From positions 1 to 64,000 of the forward strand of contig NZ_SCUT01000025.1 in NCBI RefSeq assembly GCF_004297265.1: DNA of 64,000 nucleotides. Direction: 5' to 3'. The position numbers and the translations under genes were made by a program. The notes beneath the pieces are model-generated. The model was not told the origin of the DNA. It worked only from the letters and a program-made list of their open reading frames with translations, and searched no databases. This DNA is from Reyranella sp. (lineage in GTDB: Bacteria > Pseudomonadota > Alphaproteobacteria > Reyranellales > Reyranellaceae). Shown here in pieces: positions 1 through 8,577 of this stretch. The number at the start of each line of letters is the position of its first letter. Position 1 is the first letter of the stretch.

Positions 1-1
1 G

Positions 2-151
2 CACGAGTTCCGCGGCCTCGACCCGCGCCGGCTGAAGGAGGCGATGCGGCAGCCCCGCATCGTCGACCTGCGCAACATCTTCGATCCCGACGAAATGCGA
101 TCCCTCGGCTTTGCCTACGAAGGCATTGGCCGGCCCGGTCCGCGTTCCTGA
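2..151 (+). CDS. ugd: UDP-glucose/UDP-sugar 6-dehydrogenase, C-terminal end (partial)
   Basis: Only the last 49 codons are in the window; the gene begins upstream. The residues LRNIFDP and, near the end, LGFAYEGIGRP match the C-terminal UDP-binding domain of the UDP-glucose/GDP-mannose dehydrogenase family, which oxidises a nucleotide sugar to its uronic acid in the cytoplasm for surface polysaccharide synthesis. A phosphomannomutase starts 36 bp downstream on the same strand, which fits a nucleotide-sugar supply cluster. The exact sugar cannot be told from this fragment. Confidence 0.75.
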   Translation, partial: HEFRGLDPRRLKEAMRQPRIVDLRNIFDPDEMRSLGFAYEGIGRPGPRS

Positions 152-187
152 TCATTCCCGACGACAAATTCTTCCGGAGTTCATTGC

Positions 188-1591
188 ATGAGCCAGACGG
201 CGCACAAGTTCGATCCGAGCATCCTGCGTGAGTACGACATCCGCGGCATCGTGGGCGGGACCGTCCATGCCGCGGATGCGCGGGCGATCGGGCGAACCTT
301 GGGCACGCTCGTGCGGCGCAAGGGCGGCAAGCGGGTGGCGCTGGGTTACGATGGCCGGCTGAGTTCTCCTGAACTCGCGGCCGCCTGCATCGAGGGACTG
401 ACCGCGGCGGGAATCGACGTGGTCGACATCGGCCTCGCCGCGACGCCGATGCTCTATTTCGCGGTCTATCACCTCGAAGCCGACGGCGGCATCCAGATCA
501 CCGGATCGCACAATCCGCCGGACTACAACGGCTTCAAGATGATGATGGGCAAGAAGTCGTTTTTCGGCGCCGACATCCAGACGCTGGGGGCGATGGCCGG
601 CAAGGGCGACTGGGAGACAGGCCAGGGCAAGGTCGAGAAGCGCTCGATCCTTGCCGACTACGCCGCGCGCCTGTTGCGCGACGTGAAGCCGGGCAAGAAG
701 CTCAAGGTCGCCTGGGACACCGGCAACGGCGCGGTCGGCGTCTCGATCCGTGCGATCGTCGACAAGCTCGAAGGCGAGCATTTCGTGCTGAACGAGAAGG
801 TCGACGGCACCTTCCCGGCGCACCATCCCGACCCGACGGTCCCGAAGAACCTCGAGCAGCTGATCGCCGAGGTGGAGAAGAGGGGCTGCGACCTCGGCAT
901 CGCCTTCGACGGCGACGGCGACCGGATCGGCGCGGTCGACGGCAAGGGCCGCATCCTGTGGGGCGACCAGCTCCTGGTCCTGTGGGCGCGCGACGTGCTG
1001 AAGACCAATCCCGGCGCCACCATCATCGCCGATGTGAAGGCGAGCCAGGTCCTGTTCGACGAGATCGCAAAGGCCGGCGGCCAGCCGATGATGTTCAAGA
1101 CCGGCCATTCGCTGATCAAGAGCAAGATGGCCGAGATCGGTGCGCCGCTCGCGGGCGAGATGAGCGGCCATGTGTTCTTCGCCGACACCTTCTACGGCTT
1201 CGACGACGCGCTGTACTGCGGCCTGCGCCTGCTCAACATCGTGGCGAACGCGAAGGAGAGCCTGGCGGAGATGCGCGACGGGCTACCCCAGCCGGTCAAC
1301 ACGCCGGAGCTGCGCTTCGATTGCCCGGACGACCAGAAGTTCGGCGTCGTCGAGAAGGTCAAGGCGAAGCTGCAGAAGGACGGCGCCACCTTCTCCGATA
1401 TCGACGGCGTGAGAGTCAGTACCAAGGATGGCTGGTGGCTCCTGCGCGCGTCGAACACCCAGCCCGTGCTGGTGGCGCGCTGCGAAGCGGCCGACGATGC
1501 GGGGTTGGAACGGCTGATGACAGACCTCAAGGCCGCCCTGGCGGCGTGCGGCGTGGAGCTTCCGGACGACGCCTCGTCCGGCCATCACTGA
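188..1591 (+). CDS. manB: Phosphomannomutase/phosphoglucomutase
   Basis: 467 residues, normal for the alpha-D-phosphohexomutase family, which interconverts hexose 6- and 1-phosphates (mannose and/or glucose) for GDP-mannose or UDP-glucose supply. All four signature sites are visible: the phosphoserine loop TGSHNPPDYNG with Ser about 107, the Mg-binding loop DGDGDR at about 241-246, the sugar-binding GEMSGH near 325, and the C-terminal phosphate-binding loop SNTQP. The ATG is preceded by CCGGAG. It follows a UDP-sugar dehydrogenase, and its stop overlaps the next start by one base (TGATG). Mannose versus glucose preference cannot be decided from sequence alone. Confidence 0.93.
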   Translation: MSQTAHKFDPSILREYDIRGIVGGTVHAADARAIGRTLGTLVRRKGGKRVALGYDGRLSSPELAAACIEGLTAAGIDVVDIGLAATPMLYFAVYHLEADGGIQITGSHNPPDYNGFKMMMGKKSFFGADIQTLGAMAGKGDWETGQGKVEKRSILADYAARLLRDVKPGKKLKVAWDTGNGAVGVSIRAIVDKLEGEHFVLNEKVDGTFPAHHPDPTVPKNLEQLIAEVEKRGCDLGIAFDGDGDRIGAVDGKGRILWGDQLLVLWARDVLKTNPGATIIADVKASQVLFDEIAKAGGQPMMFKTGHSLIKSKMAEIGAPLAGEMSGHVFFADTFYGFDDALYCGLRLLNIVANAKESLAEMRDGLPQPVNTPELRFDCPDDQKFGVVEKVKAKLQKDGATFSDIDGVRVSTKDGWWLLRASNTQPVLVARCEAADDAGLERLMTDLKAALAACGVELPDDASSGHH

Positions 1592-2025
1592 TGCGGTTCT
1601 TCTTCTATGGCACGCTGCTCGATCGCGACGTGACGGCACTGGTACTGGGGCGGCGGCTGCCGCCCCGGGCCTATACGGAAGCAAGCCTGCCGGGACATGC
1701 GCGGCGGCGGGTGCAGGGCGCGACCTATCCCATCGTCATCGCGGATCCGTGCGGCGAGGTGCCGGGCGCGATCGTGGGCGGTCTCAGTGCCCGTGACGTT
1801 GCGCACCTCGCTGCCTACGAGGGACCGGGCTATCGGGTCGTGCCGCTCAGGGTGAAGGTGCAGGGACGGATGGTCGAGGTGTCGGTTTTCGAACCCATCC
1901 AGTCCCGGTTGAAGCCCAGCCGGGAATTATGGGACCTGACGGTCTGGCAGCGTCGTCACAAGCGATCGTTCGTGGACCGGCTCAGGCGGGCCCTCAGCGT
2001 GCACCCGGCGTATTCCAGGACGTGA
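1591..2025 (+). CDS. Gamma-glutamylcyclotransferase-like (AIG2/GGCT fold) protein
   Basis: 144 residues beginning MRFFFYGTLLDRD. The YGTLL loop is the substrate-binding signature of the AIG2/GGCT fold, and the Glu in AYEGPGY sits where the family's catalytic acid is expected. Family members cyclise gamma-glutamyl amines to 5-oxoproline, but many bacterial ones have no known substrate. The start overlaps the phosphomannomutase stop by one base, so the two are translationally coupled. Its 3' end overlaps the convergent carboxypeptidase gene by 32 bp. Fold assignment is good; activity is unknown. Confidence 0.8.
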   Translation: MRFFFYGTLLDRDVTALVLGRRLPPRAYTEASLPGHARRRVQGATYPIVIADPCGEVPGAIVGGLSARDVAHLAAYEGPGYRVVPLRVKVQGRMVEVSVFEPIQSRLKPSRELWDLTVWQRRHKRSFVDRLRRALSVHPAYSRT

Positions 2026-3454
2026 CCTGGAGCGCCGAGCAATAGACTTTCCGCTTTTCGAGGCGCTTGCAGCCTTCGACGGCCTGTTCCTGCGACAGGT
2101 TGATCAGTCGCGCGCGATGGAAGACGCGGTTCGCCATCTGGACCTCGTCGACGATCGCCGAGGCCGAGCGCGCGTCCGGTAGTGCCGCGGTTGCGCGCTC
2201 GAGGGCTGCCTGGGCGGCCTGCGGCTCACTGAACGAGCCGACCTGAATCACCCAGCTTCCGAGAGCGGGCGTGTCCGAAGCAACGGGCGGCGCGGCTGGA
2301 GGAGCGGCCGCAAAAGCCGCCGTGGTCGCGGGCTTGGCAGGCGCGGGAGCCACGAAGCCCGCGTACTTCGGACTGACCTGCTGCTGTTGTCCCTGCTGCG
2401 GCTGCGCTGCGGCGGGCGGACGATAGGCTTCGGCGAAGCTGGCGCCGGGATCGAACTGGGCCGCGGTGTAACGCGCCGACGGGGGCTTGCGCACCGACGT
2501 CCAAGGCGAGAGCTGCATGGCCGCCGCAAGCGTGAAGCCACGATCCATCAGGGCAGCCATCGTGCGGTCGCGCTGGGCGGCGCTGGTGCCTCCCATGACG
2601 ACGCCGATCAGGCGGCGGTTGTCGCGCATCGCCGACATCACGAGGTTGAAGCCCGAGGCGTTGGTATAGCCGGTCTTCAACCCGTCGGCGCCATCGTAGT
2701 TGCCGAGCATGCGGTTGTGGTTCTCGAGAGTGCGTCCGCGATAGGCGTAGCTCTGCACCGAGAAGATCGCGTAGTAATGCGGGTAGTCGCGCAGCAGCGC
2801 GTTGGCGAGCTTCGCCAGGTCGCGGGCCGTGGTGACCTGCTCGCTGTTCGGCAGGCCCGACGCGTTCCGGAACACCGTCGAACTCATGCCGAGCTGGCGA
2901 GCTTTCTGCGTCATCAGGCGCGCGAAGGCCTCCTCGCTGCCGGCAAGACCCTCGGCGAGCAACACGGCCGCGTCATTCGCCGAGCGCGTCACCAGCGCCA
3001 TCGTGGCATCGCGCACGTTCACGGTGCCGCCCGGGGTCATGCCCATCTTGGTGGGCGGCGCGTTCAAGGCATTGATCGACACCGGCAGACCGTCGCCGAG
3101 CGACAGCCGGCCCGAATCGAGCGCCGAGAAGGTGAGGTAGATCGTCATCAGCTTGGTGAGCGATGCCGGATGACGAAGTTCATCGGCGCGATCGGAGGCC
3201 AGTTCGCGGCCGCTGGTCGCGTCGACGATCAGGTAGGATTCCTTTCCGGAGACCGCTGGATTGGCCACCCAGGAAGACGACGTGTTGCGCGAGGAGGCCT
3301 TGGCGCGAGCCTTGGCAGGCGGAGCAGCGCGCTTGACCGACTTCGCCTGGGTCTGGGCGTCAACGGGGGACGGCGCGAGCGACGCACCTAGAAAAAGAAT
3401 GCTGACGGCGACCCAAGAAAAGCCGACCGCAATTCGCCTGAGGGGAAAAATCAT
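1994..3454 (-). CDS. dacA: D-alanyl-D-alanine carboxypeptidase (S11) with C-terminal SPOR domain
   Basis: 486 residues. An N-terminal signal segment leads into an S11 peptidase domain with SLTK (nucleophile Ser98, Lys101), SAN at 158-160 and KTG near 260, the three penicillin-binding motifs. An Ala/Pro/Gln-rich linker follows, then a SPOR domain (from about 400; QVGSFSEPQAA). This class trims the terminal D-Ala from peptidoglycan stems in the periplasm; SPOR domains bind denuded glycan strands at the division site. It is divergent from an exported unknown, with a perfect palindrome in the shared upstream region. Confidence 0.93.
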   Translation of the reverse strand: MIFPLRRIAVGFSWVAVSILFLGASLAPSPVDAQTQAKSVKRAAPPAKARAKASSRNTSSSWVANPAVSGKESYLIVDATSGRELASDRADELRHPASLTKLMTIYLTFSALDSGRLSLGDGLPVSINALNAPPTKMGMTPGGTVNVRDATMALVTRSANDAAVLLAEGLAGSEEAFARLMTQKARQLGMSSTVFRNASGLPNSEQVTTARDLAKLANALLRDYPHYYAIFSVQSYAYRGRTLENHNRMLGNYDGADGLKTGYTNASGFNLVMSAMRDNRRLIGVVMGGTSAAQRDRTMAALMDRGFTLAAAMQLSPWTSVRKPPSARYTAAQFDPGASFAEAYRPPAAAQPQQGQQQQVSPKYAGFVAPAPAKPATTAAFAAAPPAAPPVASDTPALGSWVIQVGSFSEPQAAQAALERATAALPDARSASAIVDEVQMANRVFHRARLINLSQEQAVEGCKRLEKRKVYCSALQVTSWNTPGAR

Positions 3455-3519
3455 TGCGAATACGCCACACGCGAAATCTGATTCTTATGCTCATCCAATA
3501 GGTTATGAGCGATTGCTTG

Positions 3520-3534
3520 AACTTTACTAAAGTT
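3520..3534. promoter_or_regulatory. Perfect 15-bp palindrome between divergent genes
   Basis: AACTTTA-C-TAAAGTT, a perfect inverted repeat in the 161-bp divergent gap between dacA and the exported protein at 3616. The gap is clearly more AT-rich than the flanking genes. The placement suits an operator acting on one or both promoters; no regulator can be named. Confidence 0.4.
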
Positions 3535-3615
3535 TGTAGGGCGGTGCAACTTTGCTCGTGCCGCTCTGCTGCCCTAGTTGGCTCGGATTATGCGGGCACC
3601 CTTTTGGGAGGCGTG

Positions 3616-4335
3616 ATGAAGGCTTTTTTGGCGGCATTGGCCGCCCTGACCGCCCTATCGGCGGCGCCGGCAATGGCGCAGCGGCCGGATCGCAACGTCG
3701 AACTGCCGGTCGTGCGTAGTTTCCACTGGTTCGACTTCGTCGCGGCCAGCGACATCCGGGAGGCTTGTGCGCCGGGCGGCCGGAACCGCCTCAGGCTCAT
3801 CTACAATGCTCTCTGGGAGGAGCAGGTCCGCGCCTACGACATCTATCTGCAGCCCGACGGCACGGCCGGCATGAACATCGGCGTGCTGGAGGGACAAGGT
3901 TATGCCACGCCCGGCATCACCAACATGCTCATCTCCAACCCGAAGGACATTTTCGCGCCCTGGAGCATGAAGGGCGGGCAGCGCATTCTGACCGTGGACG
4001 AAACCCGTGAACTCCTCGGGTTGCTGGAGGAGAGCCGCGCCTTCGGCCCACCGCGGGACGGAATGCGACTGCCGGACAACGACTTCTGGTGGACCGTCGC
4101 CTCGTGCCGCAATGGCGTCTGGGGCTTTCAAGCCTACCACTATCCGACCGACGGCTTCGTGAATGTGAAATTCTCGGCCAGGCTGTTCTCGTGGGACAAG
4201 GTGCCGATACCGGTCAATCCGCCCCGCAAGCTGGAGCCCGCGGAACTGCGCCGCGACTGGAACGCTCCGATTGACCGCGCACGCGCCGACCGCTGGATGC
4301 TGGTCGTGGGAAAGGACGGTCTCCGGCCGAGGTAG
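3616..4335 (+). CDS. Exported hypothetical protein
   Basis: 239 residues. The ATG was chosen because GGGAGG lies just upstream and the protein then opens with a clean signal peptide (MKAFLAALAALTALSAAPAMA, cleavage after AMA). The mature part is rich in Trp, Phe and Tyr and has two Cys residues (CAPGG and ASCRNG) that could pair in the periplasm. I recognise no catalytic motif or named domain. It stands between dacA and clpS as a single gene. Confidence 0.75.
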   Translation: MKAFLAALAALTALSAAPAMAQRPDRNVELPVVRSFHWFDFVAASDIREACAPGGRNRLRLIYNALWEEQVRAYDIYLQPDGTAGMNIGVLEGQGYATPGITNMLISNPKDIFAPWSMKGGQRILTVDETRELLGLLEESRAFGPPRDGMRLPDNDFWWTVASCRNGVWGFQAYHYPTDGFVNVKFSARLFSWDKVPIPVNPPRKLEPAELRRDWNAPIDRARADRWMLVVGKDGLRPR

Positions 4336-4356
4336 CGGAACCCGTAACGCTACCTA

Positions 4357-4362
4357 TATAAT
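4357..4362 (+). promoter_or_regulatory. -10-like hexamer upstream of clpS
   Basis: TATAAT, an exact match to the sigma-70 -10 consensus, 37 bp before the ATG chosen for clpS. No convincing -35 element is seen. If it is used, transcription would begin near 4369, which argues against the GTG at 4369 as a start codon. Confidence 0.4.
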
Positions 4363-4398
4363 TCACGGGTGCCTTGGTTTGGGAGCGCGACGATAGCG

Positions 4399-4803
4399 AT
4401 GGACTTTGTGCGTAACGTAGGCGATTGGCGGCTCGGCGGGGCGGGCGAACCTCCCCAACAGCCGCCCCAGCAGCCGCCGCGACGGGACGATGGCGAAGGT
4501 GGGGACGATGGTCGCACCGGCGCACTGACGCTCACGCGCACGCGCACGAAGAAGCCTTCGATGTACAAGGTCCTGATGCTGAACGACGACTACACGCCGA
4601 TGGAGTTCGTGGTCGACGTTCTGCAGAACATCTTCCAGAAAAATCGCGAAGAGGCGACCGAGGTCATGCTTCACGTCCATCAGAAGGGCGTGGGGATCTG
4701 CGGGGTCTATACCTACGAGATCGCCGAGACCAAGGTGACGCAAACGGTGGATTACGCCCGCAAGAACCAGCACCCTCTCCAGTGCACGTTGGAGAAAGAG
4801 TAA
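4399..4803 (+). CDS. clpS: ATP-dependent Clp protease adaptor ClpS
   Basis: 134 residues from this ATG; a GTG at 4369 would add ten but lies where transcription may start. A Pro/Gly/Asp-rich N-terminal tail precedes the core, which carries the [10 protein letters not shown] signature. That Asp-Asp pocket region binds the primary destabilising residues of N-degron substrates. ClpS hands such substrates to ClpAP in the cytoplasm. clpA follows 42 bp downstream on the same strand, the usual arrangement, and the N-degron-adding enzyme Aat is also in this window at 19322. Confidence 0.95.
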   Translation: MDFVRNVGDWRLGGAGEPPQQPPQQPPRRDDGEGGDDGRTGALTLTRTRTKKPSMYKVLMLNDDYTPMEFVVDVLQNIFQKNREEATEVMLHVHQKGVGICGVYTYEIAETKVTQTVDYARKNQHPLQCTLEKE

Positions 4804-4845
4804 CGGCGACCGAGAGTAGTTCTTTTTTCCTGTCGAGGTGTTTCG

Positions 4846-7167
4846 ATGTCCATGCTGTCCAAGAACCTCGAGAAGTCCCTGCATCGCGCCTTCGGACTTG
4901 CCGGTGAGCGCCGCCACGAATACGCGACGCTGGAGCACCTGCTGCTGGCGATGACGGAGGATGAGGATGCCGTCCCCGTCCTCAAGGCCTGTGGCGTCGA
5001 CATCGACCGGCTGCGCCATGACCTCGAAACCTTCGTCGACAATCGCCTCAAGGGCATCATCACGCAGAACCCGAGCGAACCGTTGCCGACCGCGGGCTTC
5101 CAGCGCGTCGTCCAGCGTGCCGCCGTGCACGTGCAGTCATCGGGCCGCAACGAGGTGACCGGCGCCAACGTGCTGGTGGCGCTCTTCTCCGAGCGCGACA
5201 GCCATGCCGTCTCGTTCCTTGAGAACCAGGGCATGACGCGCCTCGATGCCGTCGACTACATCAGTCACGGCAAGGCCAAGGTGCCCGGTCGCTCCCGTAC
5301 GCGGCGTGTGGCCGGCTCCGAGGAAGAGGCGGGCGGCGAAAGCTCGGCCAAGCAGGGCAACGAGGCGTTGGCCGCTTACTGTGTCGATCTCAACCAGAAG
5401 GCCCGCGAGGGCCGGGTCGATCCGCTGATCGGCCGCGACCACGAGGTCGAGCGCACCATCCAGGTCCTGTGCCGCCGCACCAAGAACAATCCGCTCTATG
5501 TCGGCGAGCCCGGCGTCGGCAAGACGGCCATCGCCGAGGGACTTGCCCGCAAGATCGTCGACGGCGAGGTGCCGGAAGTCCTCAAGGAAGCGGTCATTTA
5601 TTCGCTCGACATGGGCGCACTGCTGGCCGGTACCCGCTACCGCGGCGACTTCGAGGAGCGTCTCAAGGCCGTCCTGGGCGAACTCAAGAAGAAGCCCAAC
5701 TCGGTTCTCTTCATCGACGAGATCCACACGATCATCGGCGCCGGCGCGACTTCGGGCGGCTCGATGGACGCGTCGAACCTGCTGAAGCCGTCGCTGCAGT
5801 CGGGCGACCTGCGTTGCATCGGCTCGACCACGTACAAGGAGTACCGCAACTACTTCGAGAAGGATCGCGCGCTGGTCCGCCGCTTCCAGAAGATCGACGT
5901 GCCGGAGCCCACGATCGGCGACGCCGTCGAGATCATGATGGGGCTGAAGCCGGTCTACGAGAAACACCATCACGTGAGCTTCACCGACGATGCCATCAAG
6001 GCGGCGGTCGAACTGTCGGCGCGCTACATCCACGACCGCAAGCTGCCGGACAAGGCGATCGACGTGATCGACGAGGTCGGCGCGGCCCAGATGCTGCGGG
6101 CGCCCGACAAGCGCAAGACCACGATCGAGGTGGCCGACATCGAGGATATCGTCGCCAAGATCGCGCGCATCCCGCCGAAGTCGGTCTCCAAGGACGACAC
6201 CGAGCTGCTGCGCACCATCGACCGCGACCTGAAGACCGTCGTGTTCGGCCAGGATCATGCGATCGACCAGCTCGCCGCATCGATCAAGCTCGCCCGCGCC
6301 GGCCTGCGTTCGCCGGAGAAGCCGATCGGCAGCTACCTGCTGGCCGGGCCCACCGGCGTCGGCAAGACCGAGGTGACGCGTCAGCTTGCGCGCCTGCTGG
6401 GTCTCGAAGTCATCCGCTTCGATATGTCGGAATACATGGAACGCCACAGCGTCTCGCGGCTGATCGGCGCCCCGCCGGGCTATGTCGGCTTCGACCAGGG
6501 CGGCTTGCTCACCGACAAGGTGAACCAGCATCCGCATTGCGTCGTCCTGTTCGACGAGATCGAGAAGGCGCATCCGGACGTGTTCAACGTCCTGCTGCAG
6601 GTGATGGACTACGGCAAGCTCACCGACCACAACGGCCGGACGGTCGATTTCCGCAACGTCATCCTGTGCATGACGACCAATGCCGGCGCGGCCGACATCG
6701 CCAAGCCCGCGCTGGGCTTCGGCCGCGAGCAGCGGCACGACGAGGACAACGAGGCGATCAACCGCATGTTCGCCCCGGAGTTCCGCAACCGGCTCGATGC
6801 CATCATCAAGTTCGCCAACCTCGGCCCGGAATCGATGGGCAAGGTGGTGGACAAGTTCGTGGCCGAACTCGAGGTCCAGCTCGCCGACCGCAAGGTCTTC
6901 ATCGAGCTGACCGACGGTGCGCGCCGCTGGCTGGCGGAGAAGGGCTACGACAAGCTGTTCGGCGCCCGGCCCCTTGCCCGTGTGATCCAGGAATACGTGA
7001 AGAAGCCGCTGGCCGAGGAGGTGCTGTTCGGCAAGCTCTCCGACGGCGGCACGGTGCGCGTCGACGTCGATGTGCCGGGCGAGGCCGGCAAGCTCGTCTT
7101 CACCTTCCTGCCGCCTGAGCGTGGCGCGCTGCCGCCGGCCAGCCAGGAACCGGTGCTCGCCAGCTAG
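4846..7167 (+). CDS. clpA: ATP-dependent Clp protease ATP-binding subunit ClpA
   Basis: 773 residues, a typical ClpA length. It has the N-terminal double Clp repeat (ClpS docking), a first AAA+ module with Walker A GEPGVGKT at 220-227 and Walker B VLFIDE, and a second with Walker A GPTGVGKT at 501-508. The long coiled middle domain of ClpB is absent. An LGFG loop after the second module fits the ClpP-binding loop. It unfolds N-degron and other substrates for ClpP degradation. It sits directly after clpS, and its stop overlaps the start of a small membrane protein gene. Confidence 0.96.
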   Translation: MSMLSKNLEKSLHRAFGLAGERRHEYATLEHLLLAMTEDEDAVPVLKACGVDIDRLRHDLETFVDNRLKGIITQNPSEPLPTAGFQRVVQRAAVHVQSSGRNEVTGANVLVALFSERDSHAVSFLENQGMTRLDAVDYISHGKAKVPGRSRTRRVAGSEEEAGGESSAKQGNEALAAYCVDLNQKAREGRVDPLIGRDHEVERTIQVLCRRTKNNPLYVGEPGVGKTAIAEGLARKIVDGEVPEVLKEAVIYSLDMGALLAGTRYRGDFEERLKAVLGELKKKPNSVLFIDEIHTIIGAGATSGGSMDASNLLKPSLQSGDLRCIGSTTYKEYRNYFEKDRALVRRFQKIDVPEPTIGDAVEIMMGLKPVYEKHHHVSFTDDAIKAAVELSARYIHDRKLPDKAIDVIDEVGAAQMLRAPDKRKTTIEVADIEDIVAKIARIPPKSVSKDDTELLRTIDRDLKTVVFGQDHAIDQLAASIKLARAGLRSPEKPIGSYLLAGPTGVGKTEVTRQLARLLGLEVIRFDMSEYMERHSVSRLIGAPPGYVGFDQGGLLTDKVNQHPHCVVLFDEIEKAHPDVFNVLLQVMDYGKLTDHNGRTVDFRNVILCMTTNAGAADIAKPALGFGREQRHDEDNEAINRMFAPEFRNRLDAIIKFANLGPESMGKVVDKFVAELEVQLADRKVFIELTDGARRWLAEKGYDKLFGARPLARVIQEYVKKPLAEEVLFGKLSDGGTVRVDVDVPGEAGKLVFTFLPPERGALPPASQEPVLAS

Positions 7168-7340
7168 TGAGCGCCTTCAAGCCACTCTGGATCGCCTTTC
7201 GCGCCGCGGTGCTCGCCACCGCGGTGTTCTGGGTGGTCCTGTTCATCATCGACAAGACCGGCTGGCAGGCGCCACTCGGGCTCACCGAGCAGCTTGCCTT
7301 CTTCGTGGTCTTCTTCTTCGGGGTGCTGATGGCCAAGTAG
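7167..7340 (+). CDS. Small membrane protein downstream of clpA
   Basis: 57 residues starting with GTG; the G of the clpA TAG stop is the first base of this GTG, so translation would be coupled. The protein has two hydrophobic segments (AAVLATAVFWVVLFII and AFFVVFFFGVLM) around a polar loop DKTGWQAPLGLTEQ, a two-helix hairpin. Codon use is the same GC-rich pattern as clpA. Function is unknown; the link to ClpA is positional only. Confidence 0.6.
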   Translation: MSAFKPLWIAFRAAVLATAVFWVVLFIIDKTGWQAPLGLTEQLAFFVVFFFGVLMAK

Positions 7341-7344
7341 GCCG

Positions 7345-8523
7345 TCAGGCCTCGTTCTCTTTCCGGAACGGGGAATACTGCATCAGCCCTTCGATCTCCT
7401 GCTGAACGGCGGGCCGCTCGCGCTTGAGATAGTCGTCGACGGCGCGGCGGAAATTCGGATCGGAGATCCAGTGGGCGGAGTAGGTCGGTACCGGCAGGTA
7501 GCCGCGCTGGATCTTGTGGTCGCCCTGCGCGCCGGCCTCCACTCGCGCCAGCCCATGGGCGATCGCGTAGTCGATGGCCTGGTAGTAGCAGGCCTCGAAA
7601 TGCAGGAAGGCGTGGCTTTCGAGGCAGCCCCAGTAGCGACCGTAGAGCGTGTCGTCGCCCTTGAGGTTGAGCGCGCCGCCGACGGGCCGTCCGTCTGCTT
7701 CGGCCATCACCAGCACGACCTTGTCGGCCATGGTCGCGCCCAGGATGTCGAAGAAGGAACGCGTCAGGTAGGGCGTGCCCCACTTGCGGCCGCCGGTATC
7801 CATGTAGAAGGCGAAGAAGGCGTCCCAGTGCTCGGGCCCGATGTCGTCGCCGCTCAGCGTCCGGATGGCCATACCTTCACGTTTCACGGACTCGCGCTCC
7901 TTGCGGATCGCCTTGCGCTTGCGAGACGAAAGCGCCGCCAGGAAATCGTCGAAGGTACGATAGCCGTCGTTTCTCCAATGATACTGCTGCCCCAGTCGCA
8001 GCAGCCAACCCCGGGTGCCGAAGCGCTTCCAGTCGTCCTCGGTGCAGAAGGTGGCATGGACCGAGCTGATGTTGTTGTCGTCGGCGATCTTGGCCAGCAT
8101 GTCGATCAGGGCATCGCGGACGGCGTCGGCCAGCGGACCGGGGCGGGCGAAGAGGCGCGGACCCGGCACCGGCGTGAAGGGCACCGCGACCTGAAGCTTG
8201 GGATAGTAGCGGCCGCCGGCGCGCTCCAGGGCCTGCGCCCAGCCGTGGTCGAACACATACTCGCCCTGGGAATGGCTCTTCACGTAGAGTGGCGCAGCAC
8301 CCTGCAGCATTCCATCGTCGGACTCCGCCAGCAGATACTGCGGCTGCCAGCCGGTGCGCCGTCCGACCGACTTCGAGTCTTCCAGCGCCTTCAGGAAACC
8401 GTAGCTGAGAAACGGGTTCCCCGCCGAGCCCGGCGCGAGCGCGCAGGAATCCCACTGGGTGGCGTCGACCGCGGTGAGCGAATCGACGACGCGCAGACCG
8501 ACCGTCGGGGCATCATCCGGCAT
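7345..8523 (-). CDS. FemAB-like GNAT-fold protein (peptidoglycan biosynthesis/recognition family)
   Basis: 392 residues. It matches the FemAB-like family (PF04339 type, often annotated as a GNAT acyltransferase): an ALEDSKSVG stretch near the start, a central SSRKRKAIRKERESV helix, then GGRKWGTPYLTRSFF and a C-terminal GDHKIQRGYLPV motif. FemAB proteins transfer amino acids to peptidoglycan precursors, but for this subfamily the activity is not established. Single gene, ending 4 bp beyond the small membrane protein stop on the opposite strand. Confidence 0.75.
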   Translation of the reverse strand: MPDDAPTVGLRVVDSLTAVDATQWDSCALAPGSAGNPFLSYGFLKALEDSKSVGRRTGWQPQYLLAESDDGMLQGAAPLYVKSHSQGEYVFDHGWAQALERAGGRYYPKLQVAVPFTPVPGPRLFARPGPLADAVRDALIDMLAKIADDNNISSVHATFCTEDDWKRFGTRGWLLRLGQQYHWRNDGYRTFDDFLAALSSRKRKAIRKERESVKREGMAIRTLSGDDIGPEHWDAFFAFYMDTGGRKWGTPYLTRSFFDILGATMADKVVLVMAEADGRPVGGALNLKGDDTLYGRYWGCLESHAFLHFEACYYQAIDYAIAHGLARVEAGAQGDHKIQRGYLPVPTYSAHWISDPNFRRAVDDYLKRERPAVQQEIEGLMQYSPFRKENEA

Positions 8524-8577
8524 ATCCCCAGCATAGCGCGAATCGTGCCAGCACGATGGCCAATCGGTGCCGCCGTT

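Noticed and set aside
5137..6738. A 533-codon open frame opposite clpA.
   Set aside because: Antisense shadow; clpA has intact AAA+ motifs and clpS context.
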